Assembly: GCA_020744425.1 (NCBI GenBank) | Contig: JAGMUV010000028.1 | Span: 744,001-808,000, forward strand | Direction: 5' to 3' | Length of the DNA: 64,000 nt | Source of the DNA: Dactylonectria macrodidyma | Lineage: Eukaryota > Ascomycota > Sordariomycetes > Hypocreales > Nectriaceae | Shown: in pieces, positions 23,201-33,592 of the stretch | Position numbering within the stretch: the first letter of the stretch is position 1 | How the letters are laid out: each line of letters starts with the position of its first letter | Notes under the pieces: model-generated | Seen by the model: the letters and a program-made list of their open reading frames with translations, nothing else | Databases searched by the model: none | Told to the model about the DNA's origin: nothing | Position numbers and translations under genes: made by a program

Positions 23201-24581
23201 TTTGTATTATGATGTCCGTTTTGAATCGGCTGTGCTATCCGGCAACTCTCCTTAACCAGAGTTTTCGAACATAACTGCAGGGCCGTCCTTATAGCATGGC
23301 TCCGAATGGCTTCGTTGGCTGGTACTGGTATGCCATTAGAGACGATAAATGCGTATTTAGTTATGTCGACTTCCCAGAACGCGACTTGAATAACCAGCTG
23401 GGGACGGCCGTTGCTGTCAAGTCGTCAATCCTGGAGTCCAACGTCTGATGTCCCAAATGAGCCCGATGACATGAAATATCAGGCGGAGGACGGCAGCTGA
23501 ACATGACACTGCTGGTTGAGTTATATGACCTGTCGAGTGAGTCAATTTAGACTCGAAAACCCTGAAGGCAGGAGGAGCTCGCCACGAAGAAAATAGGATC
23601 GGTAAAACGCCGCAACGCATGTCGCTGACTAACCCTCCAAACTGTTCGCCATACGCAGTACCCAGTAAGTTACTGAGATAAGTTATCCAAGTTAGGAAGT
23701 AGATGCACGGGTCCGTAAAGTCACATGCCCCTATACTTAGGCAGCAACGCCATCGGCCACAAAGGCAGTGCTGTAAACACTATTTGCCTATCGTGGTATA
23801 AATTCGTATAAGTGACTTGAGGTTCTAAAGCTGTGCCCAATCAGGCAAGAAAAAAAACGCCACCAGCCTGCATGACGCATCACCTAAAACAAGATAGTTC
23901 AGGCATTCGTAATGATGACGCAGAGCGTCAGCCCGTGTGCCCGGAATTCCGGCCAATCCTTGCCTCGCTCCAACCTCTACAATTCCGAGCGCCAGATATA
24001 CCGGTACATATCCGGCATGGAGATTCACCCCAGTGCTGGCCTGCCAATGCGGAATCAACCTTAGTCTAGTCTGTCTCGGATCACATGCGTCCCTAGAACC
24101 ATACTCGGCATATGGGGACTGTGCTATGGGCATTTCTTTCAAAACTGCAAGGCGTAATTGGTAAAAGTCCCCACCGGGACTCGTTCGCGAACCTCAACCT
24201 CTGCGATGGCAGGACGACGAAGGCTGACAAAGCTAGGCCCAGAGGAGCAGGTGACCTATGAAGATGACTTTAAAGCCAGATCTCAACGTGGTGGGGCTAA
24301 AGCTATTTTCTAAAGTAGGTAATTATCTGTCCTGCGAAGCGAACAGCAAGGAGTAGGCGCTAGGCCACCAGGGTGTTCTCGGCTCGAGTCGCCCAGTTGA
24401 CTGCAACGACCACTTCCCTGCTAGTCGAGGTGGCCAGCTCGGCTGGAAGTTCGGCCACCTTGATGGTAACTTGTCAGTCTCGGGTCAAGGACAGCAGGGA
24501 GCTGCATATTCTTGACGTCGATACGAATACGTAGGTCGAGGCGAATGAGGTATTCGTGTCACGAGCTCTTATTGTGTGAGG
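23201..24581. other. unassigned sequence
   Basis: The region from 23201 to 24581 has higher GC content and short open frames (for example CRAVLIAWLRMASLAGTG on the plus strand near 23278), but no recognised family and several stops. It may hold gene remnants; none can be named. Confidence 0.3.
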
Positions 24582-24730
24582 CATCTGATTGGGTGTGTGT
24601 ATGTTCTTGCTTGTGTCAAGTCCCCGCTCTGAGTCCCTGTACACCCTTTATGCTAAAATAGCTAGAAGGATATTGCTATAGCAGTCACACGCCATATACA
24701 CGCCCTGCTACCCAAATACACATCGTGACA
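24582..24730 (+). repeat. LTR-like dispersed repeat, copy 1
   Basis: About 149 bp from CATCTGATTGGG to CATCGTGACA is repeated at 44182-44328 with a few transitions. The two copies diverge sharply after TGACA, as LTR ends do (terminal CA). No retrotransposon genes adjoin, so it would be a solo or partial LTR. Confidence 0.5.
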
Positions 24731-24836
24731 ATTCGCCCTAGAAGTTATTAGGATTTTGTTGGATTGGCCCTCGGGTGACGGACTAGGGGCCCGGATAAGA
24801 ACAATCCATGATACATAAATATCATGTCTTAGTCAT

Positions 24837-24987
24837 GGGGGGGGGGGGGTTGAGATTGACCTAAAAACCCCTCACCGGGAGTCAGCAGGCCGCAGGCATC
24901 CTAGATCAATACAATCATCGTCTTTGGTCTCCACAGTTGACCCTCTATTGAAGTCCCTGATCGAATTAGCCGTATCAGATCCAACAG
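24837..24987 (+). repeat. G tract and hAT-tail repeat, copy 1
   Basis: A run of 13 G (24837-24849) is followed by a diverged copy of the repeat at 37281-37410 and 44577-44716. Shared words are AAACCCCTCA, GGCATCCTAGATCA, AATCATCGTCTTTGG and AGCCGTATCAGATCC. At 37 kb the same repeat directly follows a hAT transposase C-terminus, so it is the 3' end of a hAT element. Confidence 0.5.
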
Positions 24988-25189
24988 ATTTTAGTTTGCA
25001 CTCGATGCGTGGGAGGGCTTGTTTAGTATTTAGTAGCTGTGCCGGCGCATCCGCCTAACCCTTGTCAGCTCGCGGTGCGGCAGATGTCGAGCAGCTTCCT
25101 AACACCGCCTTCGTCTGTGGCATGAGGCGGGTTGCTTCGTCTATCGTCGTTTCCGCGTCGTTCTCGCCTCGGTCTCGTCTCGGTCTCGT

Positions 25190-25209
25190 CTCGCCCCAAT
25201 TGGGGCGAG
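25190..25209. repeat. 20-bp perfect palindrome
   Basis: CTCGCCCCAA followed directly by its reverse complement TTGGGGCGAG. Just upstream are short CTCGGTCTCGT direct repeats. Function unknown. Confidence 0.6.
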
Positions 25210-25722
25210 GCTGGCGCTTGATGTTACTGGCGCGGGCACGTAGTGCGACGATGAAATCCCCCGAGGTCTCTCTATACTGCCCCCATCTGCTATCTGGTCT
25301 CGCCAGAGGAAGACCTGGATGCCTAGGCAGTATGGGGGTCCCTGAGTTTTTCTACACTTGGCTTCGAATTTAGAAGTTTTCTAGCGAGTTGCTAGTGAAA
25401 GCTATATAACTAGAAACTATAAAAGAAAAAGATATAATTAAAAGCGAAGGCCGATACTAGTTTATTAATAAGGAAGCCTAATGTTTTTTTTCTTCTTATT
25501 AAAACTTAAATATATTTCAATACTTATAATTATTAATAATAAATCTATTTAAAAAGATAGCCTTCGCACTTCTTTTAATATATTCTCCTGCGCCCCTCGG
25601 AGGCGTTAAAACCCTAGCTAAATCCACTTCTGCCCGCTCTACTGCTATCATTTAGTTATCATTTAGTTATTCTAATAAATATATACCTTTCTTAATTTTC
25701 TCCAATTCCATTACCTGACTCC
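25210..25722. other. intergenic, AT-rich
   Basis: From about 25375 on, the sequence is very AT-rich and lies downstream of the bZIP gene. Nothing else is seen. Confidence 0.5.
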
Positions 25723-26911
25723 TTACAAGAGATTATTCTTTTTACTACTAAAGCTCTGCTCTATAGCTACAGTAATAAAGCTTTGCAAGAAAACAGGGCC
25801 TTGGCTATTATAATAAGCGTAGTGCTTGAGACGTTCGCTGACATCGCTGACATCAATAAGACCCTTCTTAAAGAGCTTGTGGTTAATAATGAAGTCCCAG
25901 GCGGCACTACCAGCTAGGAGACGCTCGCCATCGTTTGAGTTGATGATGCGATGGGTACTTGAATTGGCCTGGTTTTGCAGAATGTTATAACTTGATTCAG
26001 AGGAGTTGAAGCGTTTGAGGTTGGTGGCTAGTTCTATGGAGATAGGGCTCTTGGACATGCCGCGTATCTGCGAGGTGATGCGGAGGATCTTGTTGTCAGT
26101 AGATTCTCGCTGTAGGTCTTGCTTGAGGCGCTCGTTTTCGACCATGATTTGCTGTTGGGCGGCCTCTAAGTCTGCGACCTTGGCCTCAAGGTCTTTGACG
26201 TGCTGCTTCTTTCGGTTGCGGAAAGCTTGTTGACTGGAAATTAAAAAGTTAGTACGACAGATAAAAGGTATTATGTATGGATAGCTGGGGCTTGGTCAAG
26301 GCTTGACCAATAGCCAGGCTACCCATAGCACAGGTTCATATATGATATAAAGAAGATATAGGCTGACGAGTCTAAGCGTTGGGAAGGAGACATACGCGGA
26401 GCGGTTCTGGACCCTTCTTCGGAACTGAGCAGGAGTGAGGCCATAGTGCACTTCCCTGATCCCAATGTCACCCTTTCCGGGCTTAGTTGTGTTGCCAATA
26501 CCGCCATATTGTTGTTGATGCTGGGCATGATGGACGCCAAAAGTTTTCCGGCCAGGAGGAGTAGGATGACTCTGGAAGCTATTTGTAGGTTGAGAAGGAT
26601 TGGTGTTGTCGCATTGCCTGTAGGTACAACTAGGATATTGGTTATTAGAAGTCTCCTGTAAGAAAAAGAAGTATTAGTTAAGTGGGAAATCAATCTTATG
26701 GGGATGAGCGGGCGTAAGAGCGGATGGGACTGGTGGTTCTCGTTGACAAAGCAATGCTATAAGTTGTGGCAGGGTGGAACGTAGATCAACACCAACTTAC
26801 TGGCGGGGAAGCAACAAATTCGTCCGAGCTAGGGCGAGAGGGAGTTAAGGAAAGAATAGGCGTGAATTGGTGATAGGGCTCAGCGCTCGGGCGGCTGTAT
26901 TGGAAGTCCAT
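25723..26911 (-). CDS. AP-1-like bZIP transcription factor, three exons
   Basis: Exons 26911-26801, 26655-26396 and 26233-25723 join to 293 residues. Introns are GTAAGT..TTACAG and GTATGT..TTCCAG; the second falls inside the basic region, a position I recall for fungal AP-1-like genes. The basic region reads RRRVQNRSAQQAFRNRKKQ, with the Pap1/AP-1-type NxxAQxxFR signature, followed by a leucine zipper from DLEAKVADLE to ENERLKQDL. The C-terminal domain (RIINSNDGERLLAG, then AWDFIINHKLFKKG) matches this family, but the usual Cys-rich stretch reads HYAYYNSQGPVF. It should act in the nucleus on stress or metabolite genes. The start MDFQYSRPSAEPYHQF fits the family. No stops are seen. Confidence 0.85.
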
Positions 26912-28968
26912 GGTGATTGGTGAATGAGTGGTGGCAGTGGAAGTAGGCAGCGAAGAGAGAAAACCGTGGTGTGAGTAGCTGTATTTTGATAGTGTGTCGT
27001 TAAGTCGTTGTCTTGGCTTGGCTTGACTGAGCTTGGGCTTGTTGGTTTAGAGGCGAGTGCGTTTGGCGATTCTTTGGCAAGGTATAGATGGGCATTGGGC
27101 AAATGATGCAGAAGTGGCAACAATTCCCAAACAAAGAGTGGAGAATCAGGAAATTTGGGATAGCAGGTGGCGACTGGGGTGAGGGTTGAGACCTAAGAGG
27201 CTTTAAAAGTGCTAAAACAGAGGTGAAAGGAGGGGATATTATATTTTAGCCATGCGTAGTGAAGATATTGTGGCAATGCTTATCTGTACACTGATATTGT
27301 GCCCAACGAGGTGTCTACTAAGTTCAAAAAGGCCTGAGAGGAATAGCTGAAGCTGCTAAAAACGGCCTATGTGGTCCCCCTACGGCTAACCTTATGTAAA
27401 CCTCTAGCTACTTATGTTATGAAGTTGGAGATTTGGCAACTTTCGCCTGCGACATGCGACTTGGATGCTCCATCATTCTCCATATTATCCTACATTGACT
27501 TCGCAGCTGCAGGGTGTAACAGAGCGATCCTGGACCCTGGGCCTCCCATTTGCAAATGTCTTTTTGGCACCTTTTGCTTCCTGTCGTTGCCCGCACAATC
27601 CATGGCTTATCTGCTATCTAGCGGTATCGATAGCCAGAATCCCTCTACGCCTCTGCTACATCGGCCGCCCGTGCAGCTGCAGGACCCTGTCGTTGCTCTA
27701 TTTCCCTTCTCAAAGAGTACGTCACACGACCCCTATTTGTCTTCCTCACCTCGACTTGCTGAGGCGGTAGGTAGCCTATTAGGTGTCCAGAACAATAGCT
27801 CGCAAGGTGCACACTCAGCAAGCTCGCTGTAGGAAAATTGGTGAGTATAGCCGTTTTAGGAAAATGGTGTCACGCCAGAGTGCATCCTGAATGAAGAGAG
27901 CCAAAATGCCACTACGGAGGCAGGACACGGAGAGACCTAAGAGCGAAATTTCCTGTTTGGGAGAATGGTTGAGTCTAACATAACTTAGCTGCTTTAGGAA
28001 AATAGTGTTGCGGTGTGGATGTGTCACTGTGGAGACTGGAGACGGAGGATCAGAAGTCGGGGAGGGCAGGGCTCTTGGTTATAACATGACGCCAGCTGCA
28101 CGGATAGTATACAAGGGTGTGGGTGCAACAGGCTGAGACCACCTGCGGGTCTCCTTCCACTAACCTGAGTCCTTCGTCTCTACTAACTGGGGATGTTTGA
28201 AGCTTTCCGATGCCGAGGCCATCGGTTCGGCGGCGACCTGGATGTCATCACGTGACCCCCCCGATCTGATACTTTGTACATGATCCAATCTAACAATAAT
28301 ATATTATGTATTAAGCATTAAATATAAAAGATAGAAAGGCTAGAATTTTGTAAACACTTCTGTCTTAAAGGGTGGTTATTCTAGAAAGAAATTTATTGAC
28401 AATATACTACGGACTATTTAGAACGCAATTGTTACATAAGAAGCTATTTGCAATAATTGCCACCTTAAGTACGACTAACTTATAGGATTAAGTACATCTG
28501 AGCGTTTATTACGCCGAGAAGAATACTCAACTAGTGTCCTAAAATAGAGGTCCAGTAGATTATTCAGCCCGGCTCTAATAAATATAAGCGATCGCCACCT
28601 TGAACTGACTACATTGTGACGGAACAGTGGCCTCTTGCTTCAACCAAGGCCAATTGAGGTCAGGCTGTTGATTAGTCAGGAGATGTGTTAATGTTGTCAG
28701 ACACGTGACTACGGATAGCGGCGAGACAGTTGTACGGTCTGATACAAGGGTCCTGTTGGTGTGGATCCGATCGTATGCGCCGGGTTTATCCACTGTCCCG
28801 ATTTACACCTAATTTGTAAGGCAACAGCCGACATCGCAGACCGTAATGCCGACAGCAGCGTCTCCCCTTTCTAGCTAGTGAGATCAATCATAACACACAA
28901 TTCCTATGCTTTCCGCCGCGGCCTAGCTTTCAATAGGTCCAATGCAATAGAATATTAGTAATGATATA
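26912..28968. other. intergenic, no supported gene
   Basis: About 2 kb. It includes the bZIP upstream region, a short repeat TTTAGGAAAATRGTGT (about 27855 and 27993) and an AT-rich stretch at 28290-28560. Open frames at 27371-27832 lack recognisable motifs. Confidence 0.4.
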
Positions 28969-29172
28969 TCCCGTGAATCAGGAAATAGTCAACTGGATCA
29001 GCTAAGAATAATTAACGAGGCGATAGAAAGACTGTTCAAAGGATATTCAAGAGTAGCTGCAGAAGTTAATAGTGCAGATGTAGAGCAAGTTAAAAAAGAT
29101 CTTTATAAGAATATTTCTATTTATATTATTATGAATATTCTCCTGGGCAATGGACTCCTGAAGGAATGGAGT
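28969..29172 (+). pseudogene. AT-rich coding remnant of unknown family
   Basis: A plus-strand frame reads QLDQLRIINEAIERLFKGYS, then VNSADVEQVKKDLYKN, before ending in stops. It looks protein-like and AT-shifted, as in a RIP-hit repeat. Family unknown; possibly part of a multicopy fungal gene. Confidence 0.3.
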
Positions 29173-29574
29173 TAGCTATAGATGTTTTATAAGAGTCTCT
29201 AAGGTTAAGATCAAAGCTTGCATCCTTTAGGCCGTCGTAGAGAAAATAAGAAATAAGTTAAAGAAACTAAAACCTAGAATCTAGATATAAGAACCTAGAT
29301 ATACGTACGGATGTGGCATTTGCAGCCGCGAGACTAGCTAGATTTAACACCAACCAAGAGCCTAACATGGCCATACTACGGTTAGAAATGGAAAAACAGA
29401 GGTCTTCTTGTACGTTTTCGCAATGGCCATTTTACCTCGCGTGACGTAAACGGCGCGTGATGGCGCGGGTCATTGTATCGTCATTTATTGCCTCAGATTC
29501 TGAGGAGTAAACTGTCACTAAATAGAACAAGTGAATTCGTCATTTGCTTCATTCATGCTCTTTCGGCCACAAGT
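29173..29574. other. intergenic, no feature seen
   Basis: Sequence between the remnant and the 3' end of the nitroreductase gene, AT-rich to about 29300. No supported feature. Confidence 0.5.
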
Positions 29575-30240
29575 TTAGGCGTCCACGAATCGTGCCACCT
29601 CTGTGAACGGCTCCTTCTTCGCGCGAAATATGTTCCCCTTGTACGCGGGATCCGGGTAACCCAGGGAAACACCGCAAATGACCTCCTGATTCGCAGGGAT
29701 ATCCAACTCCTTCCTCAAGACCTCCGGGTATCCAGCCACGGAGACCTGGACGCACGATTCAATGCCGTCCTTCTCCAAGGCCAGCAGCAGCAGCTGGAGG
29801 TACATGCCGACACTCAGTGAGTCGGGCGCACCCAACTCATTATCCATGGTGACAATTGCTACGGTCGGAGCACCAAAGAAGTCGTAATTGCGTAGCTCGG
29901 CAGCCAACCTCGCAGCCGAGTCGTCCCTGGGGATGCCCATGACGCCGCCGTACAAGGCACCCCCTAGGTCCGAGCGATAGTGGCGAAAGGCCTGCGGCAG
30001 TTCAGGGACGTTAGGCTTTCCCTCTGATGCAGCCGCCGCAAGTAAGGCCTTGGAGAGACGGTCGCGACCAGGTCCGGAAACGATTACGAGGCGCCACGGT
30101 TGGATGTTGGAATTGGAAGGTGCGTGCTGGGCAAGATCAAGGGATTGCTCTATGAGTGCTCGGGGGATAGGAGTTTTGAGAAAGCCACGCGTGGAGTGGC
30201 GTTGGGTGATGTATTCGTCGAGCGATAGCTGCGTGCCCAT
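29575..30240 (-). CDS. nitroreductase-family flavoprotein
   Basis: The 221-residue protein fits the FMN-dependent nitroreductase family. The N-terminus has RHSTRGF, where Arg and Ser contact the FMN phosphate; then APSNSNIQPWRLVIV follows, the conserved APS.xN.QPW segment; then a central dimer region, and GVSLGYPDPAYKGN near the C-terminus. Such enzymes reduce nitroaromatics or quinones with NAD(P)H, usually as cytosolic homodimers. Start MGTQLSLDEYITQRHS is the natural one. No introns, stops or anomalies are visible. It stands alone; the nearest neighbour upstream is a broken MDR gene on the other strand, about 300 bp away. Confidence 0.9.
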   Translation of the reverse strand: MGTQLSLDEYITQRHSTRGFLKTPIPRALIEQSLDLAQHAPSNSNIQPWRLVIVSGPGRDRLSKALLAAAASEGKPNVPELPQAFRHYRSDLGGALYGGVMGIPRDDSAARLAAELRNYDFFGAPTVAIVTMDNELGAPDSLSVGMYLQLLLLALEKDGIESCVQVSVAGYPEVLRKELDIPANQEVICGVSLGYPDPAYKGNIFRAKKEPFTEVARFVDA

Positions 30241-30499
30241 GGTGAAGAGTTTCGTGACGAGATGTTTCAGAGTATCGGCGGCTTGTGCGTATCCCTCCAG
30301 CTAGTATTGCCATATTTTACCTGTTTGCGGTGATTGCGCTCCAGTTATAAATGGTGGTCGGGTCTGAGCCACCTGGTTGACCGTCACATAGTCAGAATGC
30401 GAACGCAGATCTGCGGATGCTTCGACCCCATCATGCACTCGGTATCATCATGTACACAGCTGTAAGTACTCGTTTATTGCCCATCCAACATGATGTTTT

Positions 30500-31090
30500 C
30501 CATCCCTGCCGGCTGTGCACAGACAGGACCCCCGCCTGTCCAAACCGCCGTACCAACTAGACGCTGAACTTGAAGCTGCCCACGTTACATGCCGTCATCG
30601 CCAGGGTACGCGGGATCTCCACATACTGGGGAGTGGACGCCCGAGTCGGCGATTCAACTCACCCCACCTGCAGGTGGACAAACCAGTGGGCGCCCGGAAG
30701 ACCCTTTCTCGGAACTGGCGGCTCGGCTCAGTGGCTCAAAGGGGGGTTCGGAACACTGATCGGCACGAGACTTTTGAAAAGGCGCCTCCATACAGTTTGG
30801 GCGGGGCGCATGACTGATGGGTGTTACCAAAGGCACAACGGCTTCAAGATCCTCGAAACTGGTGCCGCCTGGGGTTTCGGGCTGTTCGGCGACGCAATCC
30901 GTTGCGCTCGCCGAAGCCGCGCAGATCGTCACCGTTCCCAGCGGTCCCTTGGCCAGACATCTCAAGAAGCGAGGTGCCACGTATGTCATCGATGACACGA
31001 GGCATCCTCAATTAGCTGCGGAAGGCCCATGTTTAACCTCCTCGCCGTCTGGCCACATATCCCGTACAATGGCCTCCGCTGCTGTCTGAT
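30500..31090 (+). pseudogene. MDR-family oxidoreductase remnant
   Basis: Two plus-strand frames together recall a zinc-type/MDR reductase. One carries ETGAAWGFGLFGDAIR, resembling a decayed nucleotide-binding loop; a shifted frame carries SVALAEAAQIVTVPSGPLAR, then HLKKRGATYVID, typical of the Rossmann fold after the GxGxxG helix. The N-terminal catalytic half is unreadable. Assigned from the conserved KRGATYVID-type segment; moderate uncertainty. Confidence 0.45.
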
Positions 31091-31808
31091 CTGTAGGCAT
31101 CTTGGTATGTTCGAAAGTGACTGTGGGCTGGAATTCCTGATTCCCCTGTTTCGTTCTCGGACCCCTGAGCATGCGTCAACCCGTTGAATGGCAGCGTCCG
31201 GCTTGCGGTAGGCTTCTTTGTTATGATTTCCAAAAAAAAAAGAGGCATTCATTCTTCACTAACAAGAACGTAACTTCACCCCTGTGCGCGATTTAAGGAT
31301 AGAAGACACTGCAGCCGAGTTGCCTGGCAAACCCGGCTTGCTAGTTGTCAGCAATTCCTGTTGACTGTTCCCCTGAACATGACAATATCTGTTAGGTTAA
31401 CGCCTGTGTGCGGTGAAAGAGGTAATCGCACTTCTATAATGATATTAGCGGTTTGTAGCGGTGGAAACGTGAGGAATAGACCGACCCCCCGGACTAACAA
31501 GCAAGCAAGACAAGGAATTGTTAACTCATTAATCAATAAGATCATCAGTTTCTGCTCCACTATTTACTAAATTCACCCCGTCATATATTCAGATACCTAC
31601 CACATATCGAGCAGAATGCGTTGAGATATTAGCCCTACCCTAGTAATCCTAGTAGATATTTGGACTTTTTATGCTGACCATTCCTCCGACCCTCCATCTG
31701 ATATAGTTTGCTACATATATACCAAGCCATATGAGGCTTTGTATAGAAATTACCTATTTTAGAAAATAGTTTAATTGTTAGAGGTCACTGAGCAGTAGAA
31801 GTATAAGC
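31091..31808. other. intergenic, no feature seen
   Basis: About 720 bp without a supported gene. The 3' part is AT-rich. Confidence 0.5.
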
Positions 31809-32429
31809 TTATTCAGCCCGAAGGGCGTTTTACTCAGTCAGAAAGAATCGAGCATAAAACCTCCTGTGGTTAGCTAATTGGCCTGAAATGTGCTCAACTC
31901 GTGCGCGAATTGGTCGACCGTTAACGCCACCAAATGAAGGCATCGCCACAAACCACCCCCTGAGCGTTGACTAGGTAACTCGCTAGCTTGGTAAGCTCTC
32001 CAAGAGCTTTCAGTTCTTCTTTACTTCAATGCAATCAATTTGTTGGGTTGCTTAGCACGATCGTCACTGAATAACCCCCGTGCCCATTACTCCTTTCACT
32101 AACCTACGTAGCAGCTATTTCCCTTTTCTGTCGAATCTATCAAACTCATCAGGTTGCTAACAGTATCTAGGTTCACATATTACCTCCGCAGCCAGCCTAC
32201 CTCTGAAGATTCCCCGGTTACTCTGTCCCCGGAAAGCAGAGCTTGCTAAGCTAGCGAGTTACCTAGTCAACGCTTAGGGGGTGGTTTGTGGCGATGCCTT
32301 CATTTGGTGGCGTTAACGGTCGACCAATTCGCGCACGAGTTGAGCACAGTTCAGGCCAATTAGCCAACCACAGGAGGTTTTATACTCGATTCTTTCTGAC
32401 TGAGTAAAACGCCCTTCGGGCTGAATTAA
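31809..32429. repeat. large inverted repeat (arms ~190 bp, spacer ~238 bp)
   Basis: Arm 31809-31999 and arm 32238-32429 are reverse complements with only about seven differences, nearly all transitions. Each outer end has TTCAGCCCGAAGGGCGTTTT, itself a small hairpin (GCCC-GAA-GGGC). A third copy of this end motif stands at 32561-32583. The spacer has no coding frame. It could be a foldback or MITE-like element, and a transcript through it would form a long double strand. Confidence 0.85.
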
Positions 32430-32560
32430 TCCGGGCTAACAAGTGGTACAGTTGCGCTTCCGAATCGGGTAATCGCTTAATGCGGTAATTTTCCAAGGAG
32501 GGGTGCCAAATGTTGGGTGAAGAATCCCAGAGCTAAAGAAGGCCTTTCGTACTGAAAGGC

Positions 32561-32583
32561 AAAACGCCCTTCGGGCTGAATAA
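32561..32583 (-). repeat. third copy of the inverted-repeat end motif
   Basis: AAAACGCCCTTCGGGCTGAA matches the outer end of the right arm (32407-32429) in the same direction, about 154 bp further on. Confidence 0.7.
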
Positions 32584-32769
32584 ACCTATTATTGGCGAGG
32601 TTAATACTAGAGATGTTGAGACCGTATGACTAAGATAGTCCGATCTACTAGTAGCTAGGATGTGGATACTATATAAGGAGCTGTGCTCCTCTCAGACACA
32701 TGTAACTTAGACCTTTTAACATAACCTGCAACCTTTTTGCTTCATCACCTCGTGGCCCTGTGTCGCATA

Positions 32770-32870
32770 TCAGTCGTACCCCACTACAGCGGCTGCCTAC
32801 AGGCAGCTGCTACTGCTTAAACAGGCAATGCTTTCATATAAAGAGCTACATGACTCACTGCATCTTGTCA
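32770..32870 (+). repeat. dispersed repeat, copy 1 (possible LTR piece)
   Basis: Shares AACAGGCAATG, GCAGCTGCTACT-type words and a common order (CCCCACTA, CAGCTGC, CAGGCAATG, AAGAGCT, CAGTGCATCTTG-like) with 42050-42150. Too short and diverged to classify. Confidence 0.4.
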
Positions 32871-33191
32871 TTGGGTTCTTGCTCCTCAGATACTTCTCAT
32901 CAATTGACTGGTGCCATCAAATGATTCCTGTGGAGCCAATTGTCTGACACCCTGCCCACGCATTGATCGCCTTCAATAGCGCATGCCGGGACTCATAGTC
33001 GCATTCAGGAGGGAGACAATCGTCTGGAAATCGAGTGACCTCTGCAATTGGCTACATCTTGGCCGTATAAAGGAGAAGTATGCAAAGGCATATAAAGAAG
33101 GCACGCGTCAGGAACGCGGTGGGCACTGTTCCAGGTCATTGGATTTGAACGCTACGCTCTGATTGGCTGCACTAATGTAAGCTTACATAAT
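32871..33191. other. intergenic, no feature seen
   Basis: Sequence upstream of the H2A-like gene. No coding frame or recognised motif. Confidence 0.5.
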
Positions 33192-33235
33192 GCGCACGGG
33201 TCTGTCAAATTCTGCAGGCACGGATACCCGTGCGC
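33192..33235. promoter_or_regulatory. perfect 10-bp stem inverted repeat upstream of the H2A-like gene
   Basis: GCGCACGGGT (33192-33201) and ACCCGTGCGC (33226-33235) are perfectly complementary around a 24-bp loop. About 45 bp downstream a second, imperfect-spaced pair ACCAAGT/ACTTGGT occurs. They lie about 360 bp before the start codon and might be dimer-binding sites; function is not shown. Confidence 0.45.
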
Positions 33236-33525
33236 CTGGACGTCGCCACCTCAACCAAGTAAGTCAAATGACTTGGTTATTGGACACACTGCTTGGCATC
33301 ATACCTACCAAGTTATAAGGCTTTGCAACAAACTCGGCTCAGCCATTTTCATCGTGCCATTACAAACAAAGTAAGCAATTCCGATGAATCGATGATTTCA
33401 CGGAAAATTAGACAATAGTGGTGTCACAAAAATGTGGAGAACTATTGGTAGCACGCAGGTTCGTGAATCGCAAGGCAGCAGCGCGGTCAGACAGCCCTTT
33501 GTTTCGCCGCTGGGCCTATTTAAAC

Positions 33526-33582
33526 ATGGTTGTCCATCGACTTAATCCTCGCAGCTTTTATGGACAAATTAATTGGCGCTGA
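33526..33582 (+). promoter_or_regulatory. upstream open reading frame (18 codons)
   Basis: ATG at 33526 opens an 18-codon frame (MVVHRLNPRS...) that overlaps the first in-frame ATG of the H2A-like gene (33560) and ends TGA 10 bp before the second (33593). If transcribed, it would favour initiation at 33593 by reinitiation. Confidence 0.4.
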
Positions 33583-33592
33583 AAATTCCACC

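Noticed and set aside
24582..24987. A complete LTR retrotransposon
   Set aside because: No second LTR nearby and no reverse transcriptase, integrase or gag frame between repeats.
25062..25373. Plus-strand 103-codon frame
   Set aside because: Explained by GC-rich CTCGGTCTCG repeats and a palindrome, which keep frames open by chance.
27371..27832. A 153-codon plus-strand open frame
   Set aside because: No motif, no intron signals, and composition like surrounding non-coding sequence.
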